A DNA stretch of 64,000 nt from Cristatella mucedo (lineage: Eukaryota > Bryozoa > Phylactolaemata > Cristatellidae). The notes under the pieces are model-generated. The model was not told the origin of the DNA and did no database searches. It worked only from the letters and a program-made list of their open reading frames with translations. Location: the NCBI GenBank assembly GCA_009760855.2, contig WPIO01000001.1:16215001-16279000 (forward strand), read 5' to 3'. Made by a program: the position numbers and the translations under genes. This document shows, in pieces, positions 35,641-46,880 of the stretch. Every line of letters begins with the position of its first letter. Within the stretch, counting starts at the first letter, position 1.

Positions 35641-35650
35641 GAGAGAGAAT

Positions 35651-35689
<39 letters not shown>

Positions 35690-35815
35690 TGAGAACGAGA
35701 GAGAGAGAGAGAGCGAGAGTGAGAGAGAAAGGGAGAGAGAGAGAGAGAAAGGGAGAGCGAGAGAGAGAGAGAGAGGGAGAGAAAAAAAGAGAGGGGAAGA
35801 GAGAGAGAAATTGAG
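35641..35815. repeat. (GA)n microsatellite tract
   Basis: About 175 bases of near-continuous GA with GGGA and GAAA interruptions. Confidence 0.95.
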
Positions 35816-35984
35816 AGACAAGCAATCTTCTCCGTTATCATAACGCGTGGCATATGACATGTATCAGTGTAACCGCACTGAACATTGCCATAGCGCAAGG
35901 TTCATCGTGGGACGCATAGTGTGGCTTGCCAATGCGACAAGACTTCGACGGAAACCAGTAGCAACACGATCGCAGATGACCAGA

Positions 35985-36415
35985 GCATCTATCAGAACCG
36001 GAACAGAATTTCATCACATTAGTAGTCTGTCCATCGACAGGCATACGAGGACTAGTATAAATCGTACCAATCAATCCTAGCAAAGGCGAAGTCTCGCGTC
36101 TATAAAAAAAACATTGTTAATTCCCAGACGCACAATCTAAAAGTGCTGATTTCTACGATCAACCATCTCCTTAGCCGCTCCCAGGTTAGCTCCTTACCTA
36201 GTAATCCTTGTGGTGATCTATCTAATCGCTTCTCTAGCTTCTTTTCCCTCTGGAATCCCGACCCCCAATTTCATGCAGCACCTCAATGTCTACATTCAAG
36301 GAGGCCACTGGTGACCTCGTACTGAAGTTCATATTCCAATTAAAGAAGACAGCTAGTCCTTTGGACCCTATTTCCAATGTCCTGCTTCTACGATGCATAG
36401 ATCTGCTGTTGTCAT
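35985..36415 (+). mobile_element. L2-like LINE, linker-region fragment
   Basis: Colinear with 21790-22270 of the longer LINE: shared 'cgacaggcatacgaggacta', 'ggttagctccttacct' and 'catgcagcacctcaatgtc' blocks. Both ends are truncated, and it abuts an oppositely oriented LINE tail at 36419. Confidence 0.7.
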
Positions 36416-36418
36416 AGT

Positions 36419-36498
36419 AATAATTTTACACTTGATAAAGCACCCTCAGAGAACTCAATATCTTTCTTGACGCTTTACATTTGCTGCAAAGGAAACTA
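36419..36498 (-). repeat. L2-like LINE 3' tail fragment
   Basis: The tail reads on the minus strand, ending with 'ctttatcaagtgtaaaatta'. It is opposite in orientation to the adjacent fragment 35985-36415, so they are two insertions. Confidence 0.7.
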
Positions 36499-36952
36499 GA
36501 TTGACTAGTCGCTTTAAATAGCAAGCCTGGCTATTCAAAAGTGAAATTTCGAAGATCACCAATCGCATATGCAATTCTCTCGTCACTCCTGAAGATTAAA
36601 GGCCTTGATTTATGTAGGGTCAACACTCATCACTTGGGTCAAAACAACGAGACTAGTTAAAGATTAGTTGGTAGAAAGGGTCTCAGAGAATCTCAAAGCA
36701 ATTTCATTCTCGGAATTTTTCCTACTTCAGATACCAACTGTACTGCACGCTTTGCCATCATGCTTTGTGCGAAGAACTATCGCCCCGAAGCCACTACACT
36801 GCGTTCATATTAACTATATGGCTAGGTTACATAATCCCTGTAGTGAGTGGGCAAAGAGACGTACTGGGGTTCAGGGACACAGTTCGATTCTGCAAACGGA
36901 CGGAGTGTGAGAGCCCATTCCAAATCCAATTTCCTGACTGACCTTCGCTATT

Positions 36953-37825
36953 GTGTACCCGTTTGCGAGTTTGAAGCGGCGAAGAGTGTCTGAGCATCTC
37001 CAGAGTAATGTCGCGGTAAAGAAGATGCACCTACGCACCGACAGAAGTTCAGCGCGCGGCTTCCGCCGAGCTTGCCTCGTTTTCGAAAAAAGAGGAATGC
37101 ATCAGCCTGGCGAACAGCTGTTCATTTTACCCCTGTACCAGCTGTTCATTAAAACTAGCGGCCACTCATTCTGTTGCAACAAACACCCCATTACTTGTGA
37201 AACGCCTACCCGGGGGCTCCCAGAGGCAGCGGTGCTGCACTGCGCCGACGTTAGTCAATCTCACCGTAGAATCCTTTGTATTCAGTATTCAGCTGTGGAC
37301 CGGCCGACAGCTGCTGCAATAACGATTTATAAAGGCTCTTCGGTCCAAAGTTACGACTCGGACGAGCGAACGGCTAAACAGCGATTCTTACGCTGCCGCC
37401 GCCGCCTTACGTTTTCGGCGGCACGCTGGCAGGACGGCCGCCATGCGTGCAAGAGAATGCGGCTTGCACAGCTGCTTTCGTCCCTACGCAGCACGAGCAC
37501 TCCAAGTTTCACCAAGCTTCCCGGCCTCCACGTGCGGCTGCTCGTTCGCTATGTGCAGCAGAACTGGCGTGGCTCGATGGACACGACGACCGGAAATGGC
37601 CTTGACCTTTTCCCTGGTCGCTTGGAGGTTGGCCCTTTGTGGATGAGAAACCGAGCTGTATCGAGCCGAAGGAGCGTGGCACTATTGACGCAGTGCACCA
37701 AGTGCACTCTTTTCTTGTGGCACAAGTTTTTTATATGCGCACTTGGGGCGAACTGCTATTTTGTGCTAGGGCCACAGCCTGTACGACTAGGCCGCTCCAT
37801 TCGGCGAGACCTCTCGGCTGGATAG
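36953..37825 (+). CDS. Long unrecognised ORF (doubtful)
   Basis: A 290-codon stop-free frame, opened here by GTG; the first internal ATGs come later. The 3' part (37440-37830) is CpG-richer and could be an exon. A TATA-like motif (atttataaagg) lies at 37325-37335, and a second, short frame has a strong Kozak context (ggccgccATGc) at 37443. I recognise no domain. The length is near what chance allows in a window this size. Confidence 0.2.
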   Translation: MYPFASLKRRRVSEHLQSNVAVKKMHLRTDRSSARGFRRACLVFEKRGMHQPGEQLFILPLYQLFIKTSGHSFCCNKHPITCETPTRGLPEAAVLHCADVSQSHRRILCIQYSAVDRPTAAAITIYKGSSVQSYDSDERTAKQRFLRCRRRLTFSAARWQDGRHACKRMRLAQLLSSLRSTSTPSFTKLPGLHVRLLVRYVQQNWRGSMDTTTGNGLDLFPGRLEVGPLWMRNRAVSSRRSVALLTQCTKCTLFLWHKFFICALGANCYFVLGPQPVRLGRSIRRDLSAG

Positions 37826-37849
37826 CCGCTCCGCTGTTTACGGCTACCC

Positions 37850-38480
37850 TTGTATCTCCGTCTGTAACTCCACAAAGTCATAAAGACCATGTGGGTGTTA
37901 CACGAGAGATTTTTGTATAGCGCACTTTCGGTACGCATTCGGTAGCCAACAGACTTCGTCTCACGCAACAAAGAAAAAGTGGGAAGCATAGCAGAGTCAG
38001 GAGAGCAGTTGAGGTAGTGAGTAGCCTGTAAGTAGCAGCTCAGGACCGCTGAAAAGGATTAGCCATAGTCGGCAGTTGGAGATTAGTTTTCGTTGCGTAA
38101 GAATTGTGGAAGCGAGTTCCGCAGTCTAGGACCTGCAGAGCTAAAGCTTCTGTCGCCAACGGTCTTTAAGCGGAGGAATGGAACAGCTAATTTATTGTCC
38201 ACACAGGACTTCAGGGTGCGAACAGGCTGAAACTGATGCAGCAGTTCAGCTAGGTACGAATGAGCCAAGCCATGGCGGGCCTTGTGGGTCAGCGTAAGAA
38301 CTTTGCTCTGTATTCGTTGCTCAACCGGCATCCATCCTAGCTCTTTTAGCAGAGGAGACACGTGCTCAAACCTCTGGGACTTGAAGACTGGCCTTGCATC
38401 CATATTCATGGTCAGCTGCAGTGGCCTAATAGCTTTCTTTGGTAGCACAGCCAAAAGGGAATTACAATAATCAAGCCGAG
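37850..38480 (-). mobile_element. Second LINE family (LINE-2), RT C-terminus and 3' UTR
   Basis: The minus-strand ORF 38454-38083 encodes an RT C-terminal region with ELGWMPVEQRIQSKVLTLTH, LAHSYLAELL and KTVGDRSFSSAGP. It is the same architecture as the main LINE but clearly diverged. The 3' UTR ends 'gagttacagacggagatac' near 37850 and matches 9612-9838. The 5' part is missing. Confidence 0.8.
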
Positions 38481-38554
38481 ACAGAACTAAAGAGCTAGTT
38501 TAAGTCTTTACAAGAAACTGTACCCTTCTAAGCTTAGAACATTCCTAAACGACT

Positions 38555-38640
38555 GCAGCAAATGTGCAGTGCCTAGAAAGAGATCAAGTTCTCTGATGGC
38601 GCTGTACAAATGTTTTATTAATATTATTATTATTGTTATC
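38555..38640 (+). repeat. L2-like LINE 3' tail fragment
   Basis: 'cagtgcctagaaagagatca..gatggcgctgtacaaatg', then an ATT-rich terminus. It is not attached to coding sequence. Confidence 0.7.
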
Positions 38641-39649
38641 GGTCCCGTACTGCTTTTCAGTTTGTAATGTCCTCCCATTCTACTTGGACGCAAGCCAACA
38701 TGTTTCTTTTATTCATCGCGCTTGATAAGTTAGCAATCAAGATTATTGGCATTTTATCCCAAGGCCCTGACAATCTCACCTCTAACGGCGTGCCTCGCAG
38801 GTGTAATGCATCGCGGTTATCTAGGGCATTGCGAAGACAAAGCTCTCACCCGCAGATTGCGAGCGTGTGGCCTCACTCTTCGTACGACTCGCGATGAAGC
38901 CGCTAGACGCCCCAGCTGCACTCTCTCGCACACTCGTAGCTAAGGTGTGCTTAAACGAACTCTCGAATGCAGTGGCCCCCGTCGCGTATCAGTTGCTACC
39001 ACTTCTTTGTATCGAGTAGCACGTTTACAGTAGCACGAATACGAAGAGCTCACGATTACCTACCGTTCTTGATTCATAATTCTTATAATGCACGAACTGC
39101 AAGCAGACTCTGTTGGCCTCGAGCCCCATGAAATCAAACGCACTCTCCCGCGTGGCCACCTACCCGCACGTCCGCCTATCCTCACGTTCGTAAAATGAGG
39201 TGCTTCAGACGACCATTGCCCTTTAAAGAGTACGAAAACCCTTCGAATGGCGCGAGGCATAAAAATAACAATAATTTCAGGATATTAAGGTTATCAACTT
39301 CAAGGCATTATATGCCGTTAGTTGATTTATCCGATGGTCGCTTACAGATTGGGGCTGACTCCGGGACCAGCGCCATGAGAGCGCAGGGCATCGCTCCGAT
39401 ACCCGCCTATATTGACGGGCTCGAAGCGCCAGCAGGTCAAGGGCCGATCGCAAATGGCTCGCATTTAACGTCGCTGCTCCTGAACGGCGCCGCAACAACG
39501 CCGTTATAAGGTCGCGGATCAGCGAAATCCGTCGCTGCTGTGCGCAAGACCAGTTAAAGCTGCTTTGTCGCATCCCGCGTCGAATCCGCTTGAGGCAAAG
39601 TTGAAATCGTAGCACTCGCGCGCTTAGCAAGCGCTTTCAACAGACATAT
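38641..39649. other. Intergenic, unclassified
   Basis: ORF 39195-39509 (104 codons) has no recognisable motif. Nothing else is supported. Confidence 0.4.
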
Positions 39650-40830
39650 AATTCATCTGCGGTTACAGGCGCAGCTGCACGACGTCGTGAAGTAGGTATA
39701 CGTCGCGCGGTGCGCGCGCGGCAGTTTCCTGCGCCGTACTACGCGCACGCTCCAGCGCCGTGGCATTTCGCGATGGCATACGTCGGTTGCCATCTCTAGG
39801 AGAACGGTCAGGATTTGCAGCTCCTGCAGAAGCAGTCTACTCGATCGCTACTCGCTCGCACTCAAGACTCCGACCCTACACAGCGGAGCCATTAACCGTC
39901 CGTTCAGCCGCCCGCTCTTTCCGCTGCTGTCGCGCAGCGTAAGCCGCCGCGGCAGTCGGCGGAACGCTCGTCGACGCACCGGCGCGTCCCGCCGAACATT
40001 CGCCGGGACAGCGAGGTAAACGGCGAACGGGCGCGGCGTGACCTATCAGCTACCTATCGGGATGGTGAAAGGATTCAACTGGGTCTAGGTGCACTTCTAG
40101 GCGCCGCCTCGTATCTCGGCTTTCATCTTTCTCGGAAATCTTAATGGAGCCGTTGGCCCAATAATTGACCGCCTTTCAGCGGCGTTCTATTGAGGCGCGG
40201 CCGAGCAGCCAGCGAGCGCAATGATGTCGGGTAAGCGAGCAGAGATAGCGCTCTCGGAGAAAGCTCGAGCGTATTTGCGCGGCGGCCACACTGCGCCTGC
40301 AATTGATGCGCGGCTGCAAAAACAGGCGCGTCCGAGTCCTTGCGTGCGGCCAGCGCGGCCGCCGTCGCGCCCGCTGTTGAATGAGCTCTGTCCTTCAAAG
40401 CGTTCTCGTCTGCCGGCCGCCCGGCCTGAGCTGTCAATGGCGCGCGCCCGTGAACCGGCGAGGACGCTTCGCGGTGCCGGCGGTGCCGGCAGCGGCTGCG
40501 GGCAGAGCAGCCGCAGCCGTGGCGACAAGTTCTGCGCGCGAAGCGCGTCCGCGAGCCCCCTCCTCCCTCCAGCTCCGCACCGAATGCTGACGAGCTCTCG
40601 GGTGCGGGGCGGCGAGGTTGGCAGGCGAGCGTGGCATTTAGTGGAGACTCGCAGGCGTCGAAAGTGTCGAAAGCGGACGACGTGCGTTCGCCGTCGTGAG
40701 CGAGGCGCGACGCGGCTGTGGGTGCGGCGCGGCTGCGAGAGGTCCGAGCTAGCTAGATCGAGGCTCTCCAACGAAGGTCTCGCGCGCGCAGCCTGAAATC
40801 GCTTGCCGGCGCCTGGGTGCCACTAGCCGC
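39650..40830. other. CpG island with possible 5' exon
   Basis: A CpG-dense segment. On the plus strand a possible initiating exon ends ATGATGTCGG|gtaagc at 40230/40231. Open frames on both strands (40221-40796 plus, 40187-40771 minus) are probably compositional. It may be the promoter and first exon of a gene whose other exons were not recognised. Confidence 0.35.
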
Positions 40831-41309
40831 TCTCAGCTGTTGAGCCATTCGTTCTGGAACGCAGGAAGTATGTTTCTTCACTTCGACCAAACTGCCTCGC
40901 CTGTACTTTTCGCATTGCAATTGCTTCAATTTAAATTGACCTTTTAATTATTTTTCTGTCTCTCTCTCTCTCTCTCTTCCCACTGTAATAACTGTGTTCA
41001 TACTGTCGTATTCTATCCATATAACTTTACATGTGAGTCATCGAGTGAGCGCGTAGAGACAAGTCACCGATACCACGCTTGCCTACCTCCTTGTTTGATA
41101 TTCGTGCTGTTACAATAATGAAAAAGCTATGATAAGTGTCGCTCAAAAATTTTGGGGGATATAATTTACTAATCTGCATAGGTAGCCACGACAGGCACGC
41201 TTACAGTTGAAATTGAAAACTGAATTGTCCATGGAATTATGAAACAAGCGCGAGCTTACATTAGATCAGCGCGTTATTTAATTACGCATTTAAACGCTTA
41301 GAGTTTATT
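40831..41309. other. AT-rich, nothing recognised
   Basis: Only a short (TC)n run near 40957-40980. Confidence 0.45.
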
Positions 41310-41790
41310 TCTAAGTAGCAGATATAAAAATGTAGAGGCTAACCGAGACATTAAGTCTCTTCTCGGTCTGCCAGCCGGTAATTCTTTGCGACCGAGCCTT
41401 TGCGTAGCCATACATTTATATGCCGGTCTTTGATTTTCAAGCGGATTTTGTCTCCGCGAGTTTTTCATCGGGTAAAAGATTTCGCCGCAATTGTTCGCGT
41501 TAGACTTTGCCTCCTCCACTTAGGTGAAGCCGAGGAGGAATGGCTGGCCGAGGCCACTCAACCGGTTAAAACTCTTTCGTCAAGGTCGTTAGGCTACTCA
41601 TAATATGAATAGATAAAAATGAGGGGCTTCACCGATACTATCAGTCTTGGCGTTGGTCTGTCGGTCGGTGAGTCATTCAACTGAGCCTGCGTGAAGCTAC
41701 GGTATACGCTTATATATACGGTCTTTCATTTCAAGTTGAGTTTCTCAGCTATCTTTCACCCGTACACTCCAGCAGTACTATAATTTTGAC
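41310..41790 (+). repeat. Dispersed repeat D, two diverged tandem copies
   Basis: Copies at about 41310-41500 and 41620-41790 share 'cggtctg(c/t)c(a/g)g', 'gagcct..cgtgaagc/cgtagcc' and 'cggtctttgattttcaag' motifs in the same order. The 32085-32200 segment is related. The class is unknown. Confidence 0.45.
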
Positions 41791-41885
41791 AAAGGACACG
41801 GCGTAAGTGCGACTTGGGCGACTTGGGTTTACGGATTCGATTTCCATTCAAAATTAAGTTGATAGATTGTTTTCTCTGCATTTTC

Positions 41886-43577
41886 TGAGATCGTGATGTG
41901 AGAGTGCATACCCCAACCTAAGGCAGTGCCACGTCTAAATGTTGTCCACCGGTACTAGGCCGGAAAGCCCCCTCGCGACCACGGCTAGCGGTCTCGCATG
42001 GCGCCGCCTAGCTGCAGGAATGCTGCGCTCCGATTGGCTAGCCAAGGTCGGGAGAGAACGCCCCCACCAGCCTTGTAGGTTGAGCTCCCGATAGTCTACA
42101 CATATCCGTACATCGCCGTTCTTTTCGGAGTGTATGAGCTTATGGTATGAGCTGTATGTACTGCTGGCGACGTCCACGGGCTGCTTCTCTGGCGAGTAAT
42201 GCCATCTTGCAGCACGGTGGTCAGCTGGCTTTGCTCTTTTTCACGAAGGTGGGTGGATAGGTAGGTAGTCGACGTCCTTTTTTGGATAGGAGCATTGTTA
42301 CCGGTAGGTATGTGATGTTCAACTAGAGAAGTTAACCAAGGTTTCTTCATAAACAGGTCATTGTGTTTCGTGACCACCTCAGAAAATCTAGGTGGGTACA
42401 TCGAGCACTCCACACTTGTCACGTCACCGAAGTCAGGTATTGTACCGTTCGCAGTAATCGGGCACCGAGGTCGTAGTCAGCACATGACTTATTAATGTAA
42501 GGTGTAGCTTTGACACGGCCTCACACTTCGTTTGTATCGGCTTCTTGTGTAGCCCTGTCACTAGTGTCGCGCTGGTCATAACTGTCATGTGTGACTGCAC
42601 TGCTGTTGAGCCTTAAAAGGCACTTGCCTAAGGCCAAATGACCCGTGAGCTCGGTGAATGCCACTGCACAAACTTTACTATCGACAGAGCTGCTGTGTTT
42701 GAAATCAAGGAGCCGCCTGTTCAGCCGGCGAGACACTTTTTTCTTCCTGTTTCTCGGAACCGACTTTTTTTGCAACATAATGCAGCTATAGACGTCGAGC
42801 CACTGTCAATCGCGGCTTTGGCTATTAAGCCATTAACTGAAACAGCAATAAGCAGCGAAGAGCGAGCAAGTTGCCAGTACTGGCTGGCCGCAGGTGCTCG
42901 CGGTAAAGCGCTGTGCCTGTCTCGGCGACCGCCGTTTCGTTGAGAAGGCTGCCCGTTTTTCAGCTGTCTCCGATTGGCACAGTACCTTGTAATATGCTCA
43001 AAACCCGAGCACTAACAGCAGCGAATAGCACCAGTGCGGTTTTGTTCCGGACTAGAATTGCTGTCATTATGGGGTGGTCAGCATTGCGTCTGCCAGTTAC
43101 GTTTACCACGGAAGGAAACAGCAGCGGGTGACTCGGCTTCCTTATTTTTGTTTATAACACCGATTAGTGGGGCAGTTAACTTTTGCATAGAAGTTTCGAG
43201 TTGGATCAAGCGTGCCTTAACTTCGCTTATTGCTCATGTTGCGGGTAGGCCATTAACAAAGTCGCCGGTTCTAATACCTTGGCGGATGGGGTAGATTCGG
43301 CAGCCGCTTCAATACCCGTCGAAGCCTTTGTTGCTAGGCCTCGTAAAAAGCGGTGGTATATCAGGATTTAATGCAAGGCGGCTGATAGAACAGGGAGCGC
43401 CCGAGCTAGCAATTGCTTCAGGTCTCGCACAAACTCTAGAAGGGAACTCTCTTCTCACAAGCGCAACGTCTCGGACGCTTCTGTAGGGGGCCCCAGCCTA
43501 CTGCCGGCAGTTAACAACATTTAGGCCCGGCACTGCCATAGGCTGGGGTATGCGCTCTCACATCACGATCTCAACAG
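41886..43577. mobile_element. Segment bounded by about 57-bp terminal inverted repeats
   Basis: Left end (tgagatcgtgatgtgagag at about 41886) and right end are inverted copies over about 57 bases, ending inward at 'ctaaatgttgt' near 41940 and 43507. Weaker similarity continues inward for about 30 bases. The interior is a decayed gypsy gag-pol on the minus strand. No clear target-site duplication is seen. Confidence 0.6.
41950..43330 (-). pseudogene. Decayed Ty3/gypsy gag-pol
   Basis: On the minus strand, in order: a CCHC zinc-knuckle at 43020-42979 (C-x2-C-x4-H-x4-C spacing, but with an in-frame TAG inside), an aspartic protease core with AIDSGST encoded at about 42816-42781, the pre-RT block (HHIPTGNNAPI, then SSPWTSPAV) at about 42350-42170, and the RT motif ICVDYRELN at about 42105-42080. 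The RT stops there. Several frameshifts and stops make it inactive. Confidence 0.75.
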
Positions 43578-43896
43578 AGTCCATTGAGCTTCTTCACACA
43601 GCTTCGCGCCAGTGACGATGTCACCGACGTCAGCCTCCGACTTCGAATCAGCAGAAACCCTGAGGCGCATAAATGCTAAATTCGCTAAATGCACTGAGAA
43701 ATGCATCCGCCGCGGCCGTGTCTCCATCCTTCGTGGCAGTGTCCATCCGCCGTGGTTTTTTCGGAAATCCGCAGACGTCCAGAAAACGACGCACGCGTAA
43801 GCTTTATCATCTATTAATACCAGATGTGGTCCGTGTGCGAAAGGCTACTAAAACTAAAACATGTCGCCGATACTCAGTGGCTGCGATACTGACTGA
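43578..43896. other. Short unclassified spacer
   Basis: ORF 43612-43800 is unrecognised. An (AAT)n run at the right end belongs to the following LINE tail. Confidence 0.4.
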
Positions 43897-44830
43897 GCTT
43901 AATAATAATAATAATAATGCACTTGATAAAGCGCCCTCAGAGAACTCAATCTCTTTCAATGTGCTTTACATTTGCTGCAAAGGAAAATGCGATTGAATGG
44001 TGAGTAATATCATGCTTTATAAAAAAAAAAAACATGAATAACACGGTTAGGGGTGACATTCATAGGGTCAGCATGCAAGTGTGGTTAGTGGCACCATGCA
44101 CAGTGTCAGCACGCATAAGCACAGGAATGACGAATCACAGGGACCCACTAAATGCTGTCCTAAATAGGCGTGTTTTTAATTTCTTTTTAAATATGGTCAA
44201 GTCAGGGGATATTCTGAAGCAAGTCGGGAGGGAGCTCCAGGCTTTGGGAGCATACGAACTAAATGCACGGTCTCCAAAGGATTTGAGGTTTTTACGAGGT
44301 TTTGGTATACTGTTTGATTCCGAAAAGCGGGTGGTACGATGCTTGGCCTGGTGGGGGAGTATATCTGACAGATAGGCTGGAGCTAAACAATGAAGTGACC
44401 TAAAAGTGAGCGATAAAACCTTGAAGTCAATCCGTTGCTTGACTGGTAGCCAGTGCAGGTCGGCGAGAAGAGGTGTGATATGGCAACTTCGACGCTCACG
44501 ACAGACAAGCCTGGCTGCGGAGTTTTGCACCAGCTGCAATCGCCTGATCGTACATGCTGGTAGGCCAGTAAGCAGTGAGTTGCAGAAGTCGAGACGGGAT
44601 GTCACGAATGCATGGACCAACTTAGACGTGGTATCCTTATCTAAACAAGCCCAAATTTTAGAGATGTTATGTAGCTGGAAGTAGGCAGATGTGACTGTGG
44701 AGCTGATGTGGTCGTCTAACGAGAGGTCACTTTGGAACATGACACCTAAATTTCGAGCTGATTCAACAGGAGATATGCTGGCAGAGCCAATTTTGAGCAT
44801 GAGCCTTTCCAGTTTCCGAATCACACTGCT
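43897..44830 (-). mobile_element. L2-like LINE, best-preserved RT C-terminus
   Basis: The minus-strand ORF 44824-44135 (229 codons) runs uninterrupted from IRKLERLMLKIGSASIS through NLGVMFQSDLS, SRLDFCNSLLTGLPA, NSAARLVC, HWLPVKQRIDFKVLSL and SFGDRAFSSYAPKAW to the ORF2 stop. The 3' UTR and tail end at an (AAT)n run at 43897. It is 5'-truncated at about 44830 and probably the youngest copy here. Confidence 0.92.
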
Positions 44831-45094
44831 TCAGCTGCCGATGCTTTCGCTCTTTTCCTACAGCTTCTCTTTACCCGCTCCAGCTCGAGCAACACTGGCT
44901 GTTAAATAACAAAGTTCTTTGATCTAAAGACCTCAACTTAGTTGTGATCTGCTTGCTGACCCGTATATGTTCTCGCCTCGCTGGACAACTAGCAGCTGAA
45001 GGAAAACGACCGCGTGGCAAACGTGCACGGTACAGCCAGCATCCCACTGAAAGCTTTCCGCCTGCTTGGTCGATAACGCTGCGAACGCTTCGCT
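44831..45094. other. Unclassified
   Basis: Nothing recognised. Confidence 0.4.
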
Positions 45095-45215
45095 ATAGTG
45101 GCCTCCCACTGTGAGGCCCTTTTCCAGCAAGCACTGCACCCGTAACGACACCACTCCTTGCCAACGAAAGACAAATACCGGCGAAGCTTGCATCACCCAG
45201 CGCAGCACAGCGAGT
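45095..45215 (-). repeat. Unclassified dispersed repeat (pair with 34395-34500)
   Basis: See the shared 'gacaaataccgg' block; the similarity extends about 100 bases. Confidence 0.35.
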
Positions 45216-46197
45216 CGCATATTATGCTACCTTGATGCATGCAGGTGTATCGAACGAGCCTGCGAAACGAATTAGCGCTACTCGAGTTCATCGACCTGCA
45301 ACTCATTGAGAAGCCTCGGCTCCATGCGAAAGTTGGCTTTGATAGAATACCGTGGCGGTCGATGGCAACTTTGGGCAGCACTTCCTCGGAAACTGGCGGG
45401 TAGTTCCGACGACGTTGACTGTGGGCTATCCCCGACGAGGCGCGGTTCGCTCAACTACCCAAGCCAGATACTAAAGAGGCGTTGCCCTTACTGCGCCCAA
45501 TCCAGCACTAGGGCATCCCGCATCCACGGCTCGCCATAGCTCTGCATGAATCCGGCTGACGCCCCATCCAGCTGAGATGCTCATGCACAGCTTAAGGAAA
45601 ATAGTACACTTTCCGTGGATCACTTGCACGGATAGCAAGATTTATTGATAAGGCTCAGTCAAGTACATAGGGCGGTATGGTATGAGCAAACGCAGCGAGT
45701 GTGTACAGTTTACAGATATGCGATAAATACCTGTGTGTAACTAAATACATTTATATAACCCTTTACAAATATATACGTACGCCTGTGCTTAAGATTCATT
45801 TGTTCTTCTGACCTCGATCTTCAATTACCCGCAGGTTACGAATGAAATCGTACAACTTGGGTTGCTTTGGGTCGATGCAAGAGCAGGAAAGGGCGACCAC
45901 CATCTCGCCATATACAGTGCCTGCAGCACTCAGCCTCCGAACGCTGTCCTCGGCGTGGCGGCTCCGCTAGCCGGCGGCGCTAGTATCCTCGTTGACATCA
46001 ACGGAGAGAGAGTGGTGCGACGAGTCCACGTGGGACTTTGTAGGCTAGTCGTCGAGAGTTGGGCTACGGCAGGCAGCCTAAAAGCGTTTAGACGTAGAGC
46101 GAAGTGCATTGGCGCTGCTGCTGCCTGTGAGGACGCTAAGGATTCTCGAGAAATGAGCGGAAGAGCCACCCTCGAGCTATTCGAGGGTACATACATG

Positions 46198-46248
<51 letters not shown>

Positions 46249-46880
46249 GACACATGGTGTATGCCTGTGAGTGGAGGCGTAGCCAGAACTTTGAGCTAGG
46301 GGTATAGAGCCGCAGGATTTTCCAGTAGGAAGCGAGTCACTCAAGTAATGAAATTTTTAGCACACCATCATTTTGTTTAATCGACACACACTTGGTGGTT
46401 GTTCATCGAGTGGTTAGTAGGAGCCAATTTCTTCGCTGATGACGGTTGGGGGCGTAGGTGTAGGGGCGGCTCAGGTAGATTCCCCCCTCCGCTCTGAGCG
46501 GGGACAAATGGCCCCCTCTGCCCACCCCCTGGTTTCGAAACTGCCTTTGCGTATATATTCCTGTATAGGTACATGCGCGTGCGCAATTAAAATAAATAGC
46601 ATTCTGATCTCGATATGTTGCTGAATCAGAAAAAGAGGGCACAAAATGATGACGAAATGCTCCAGCTCTTTATGACTAGGTCAAGGCCTCCTGGCTCGGA
46701 TGCTTCTTCTCGGGCCGCACCTAGCCATTGGTTCGGCACGCGGACGTATGCATACTGCGAGCTCTTACAAAGCACTACCTCGGCAGAAAAGTTGTCTCTC
46801 GAGTTTAAAATAAAAAAGGGCATAGGATCCAGGTCACCTCGCGGCAGGACGATTGCTTGAGTGGCAAACTTCTTCGGCTG
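45216..46880. other. Region 3' of the astacin gene
   Basis: Contains an (AT)n run (46201-46245), sequence related to the 2463-2765 element at about 46430-46510, and a minus-strand ATTAAA at 46381-46376 that could serve the astacin gene. No other gene is supported. Confidence 0.4.
46201..46245. repeat. (AT)n microsatellite
   Basis: A pure TA run of about 45 bases. Confidence 0.97.

Noticed and set aside
40187-40796. About 190-codon ORFs on both strands of the 40 kb CpG island
   Set aside because: Overlapping frames of similar length on both strands point to composition; the possible splice donor at 40231 argues against a continuous ORF.
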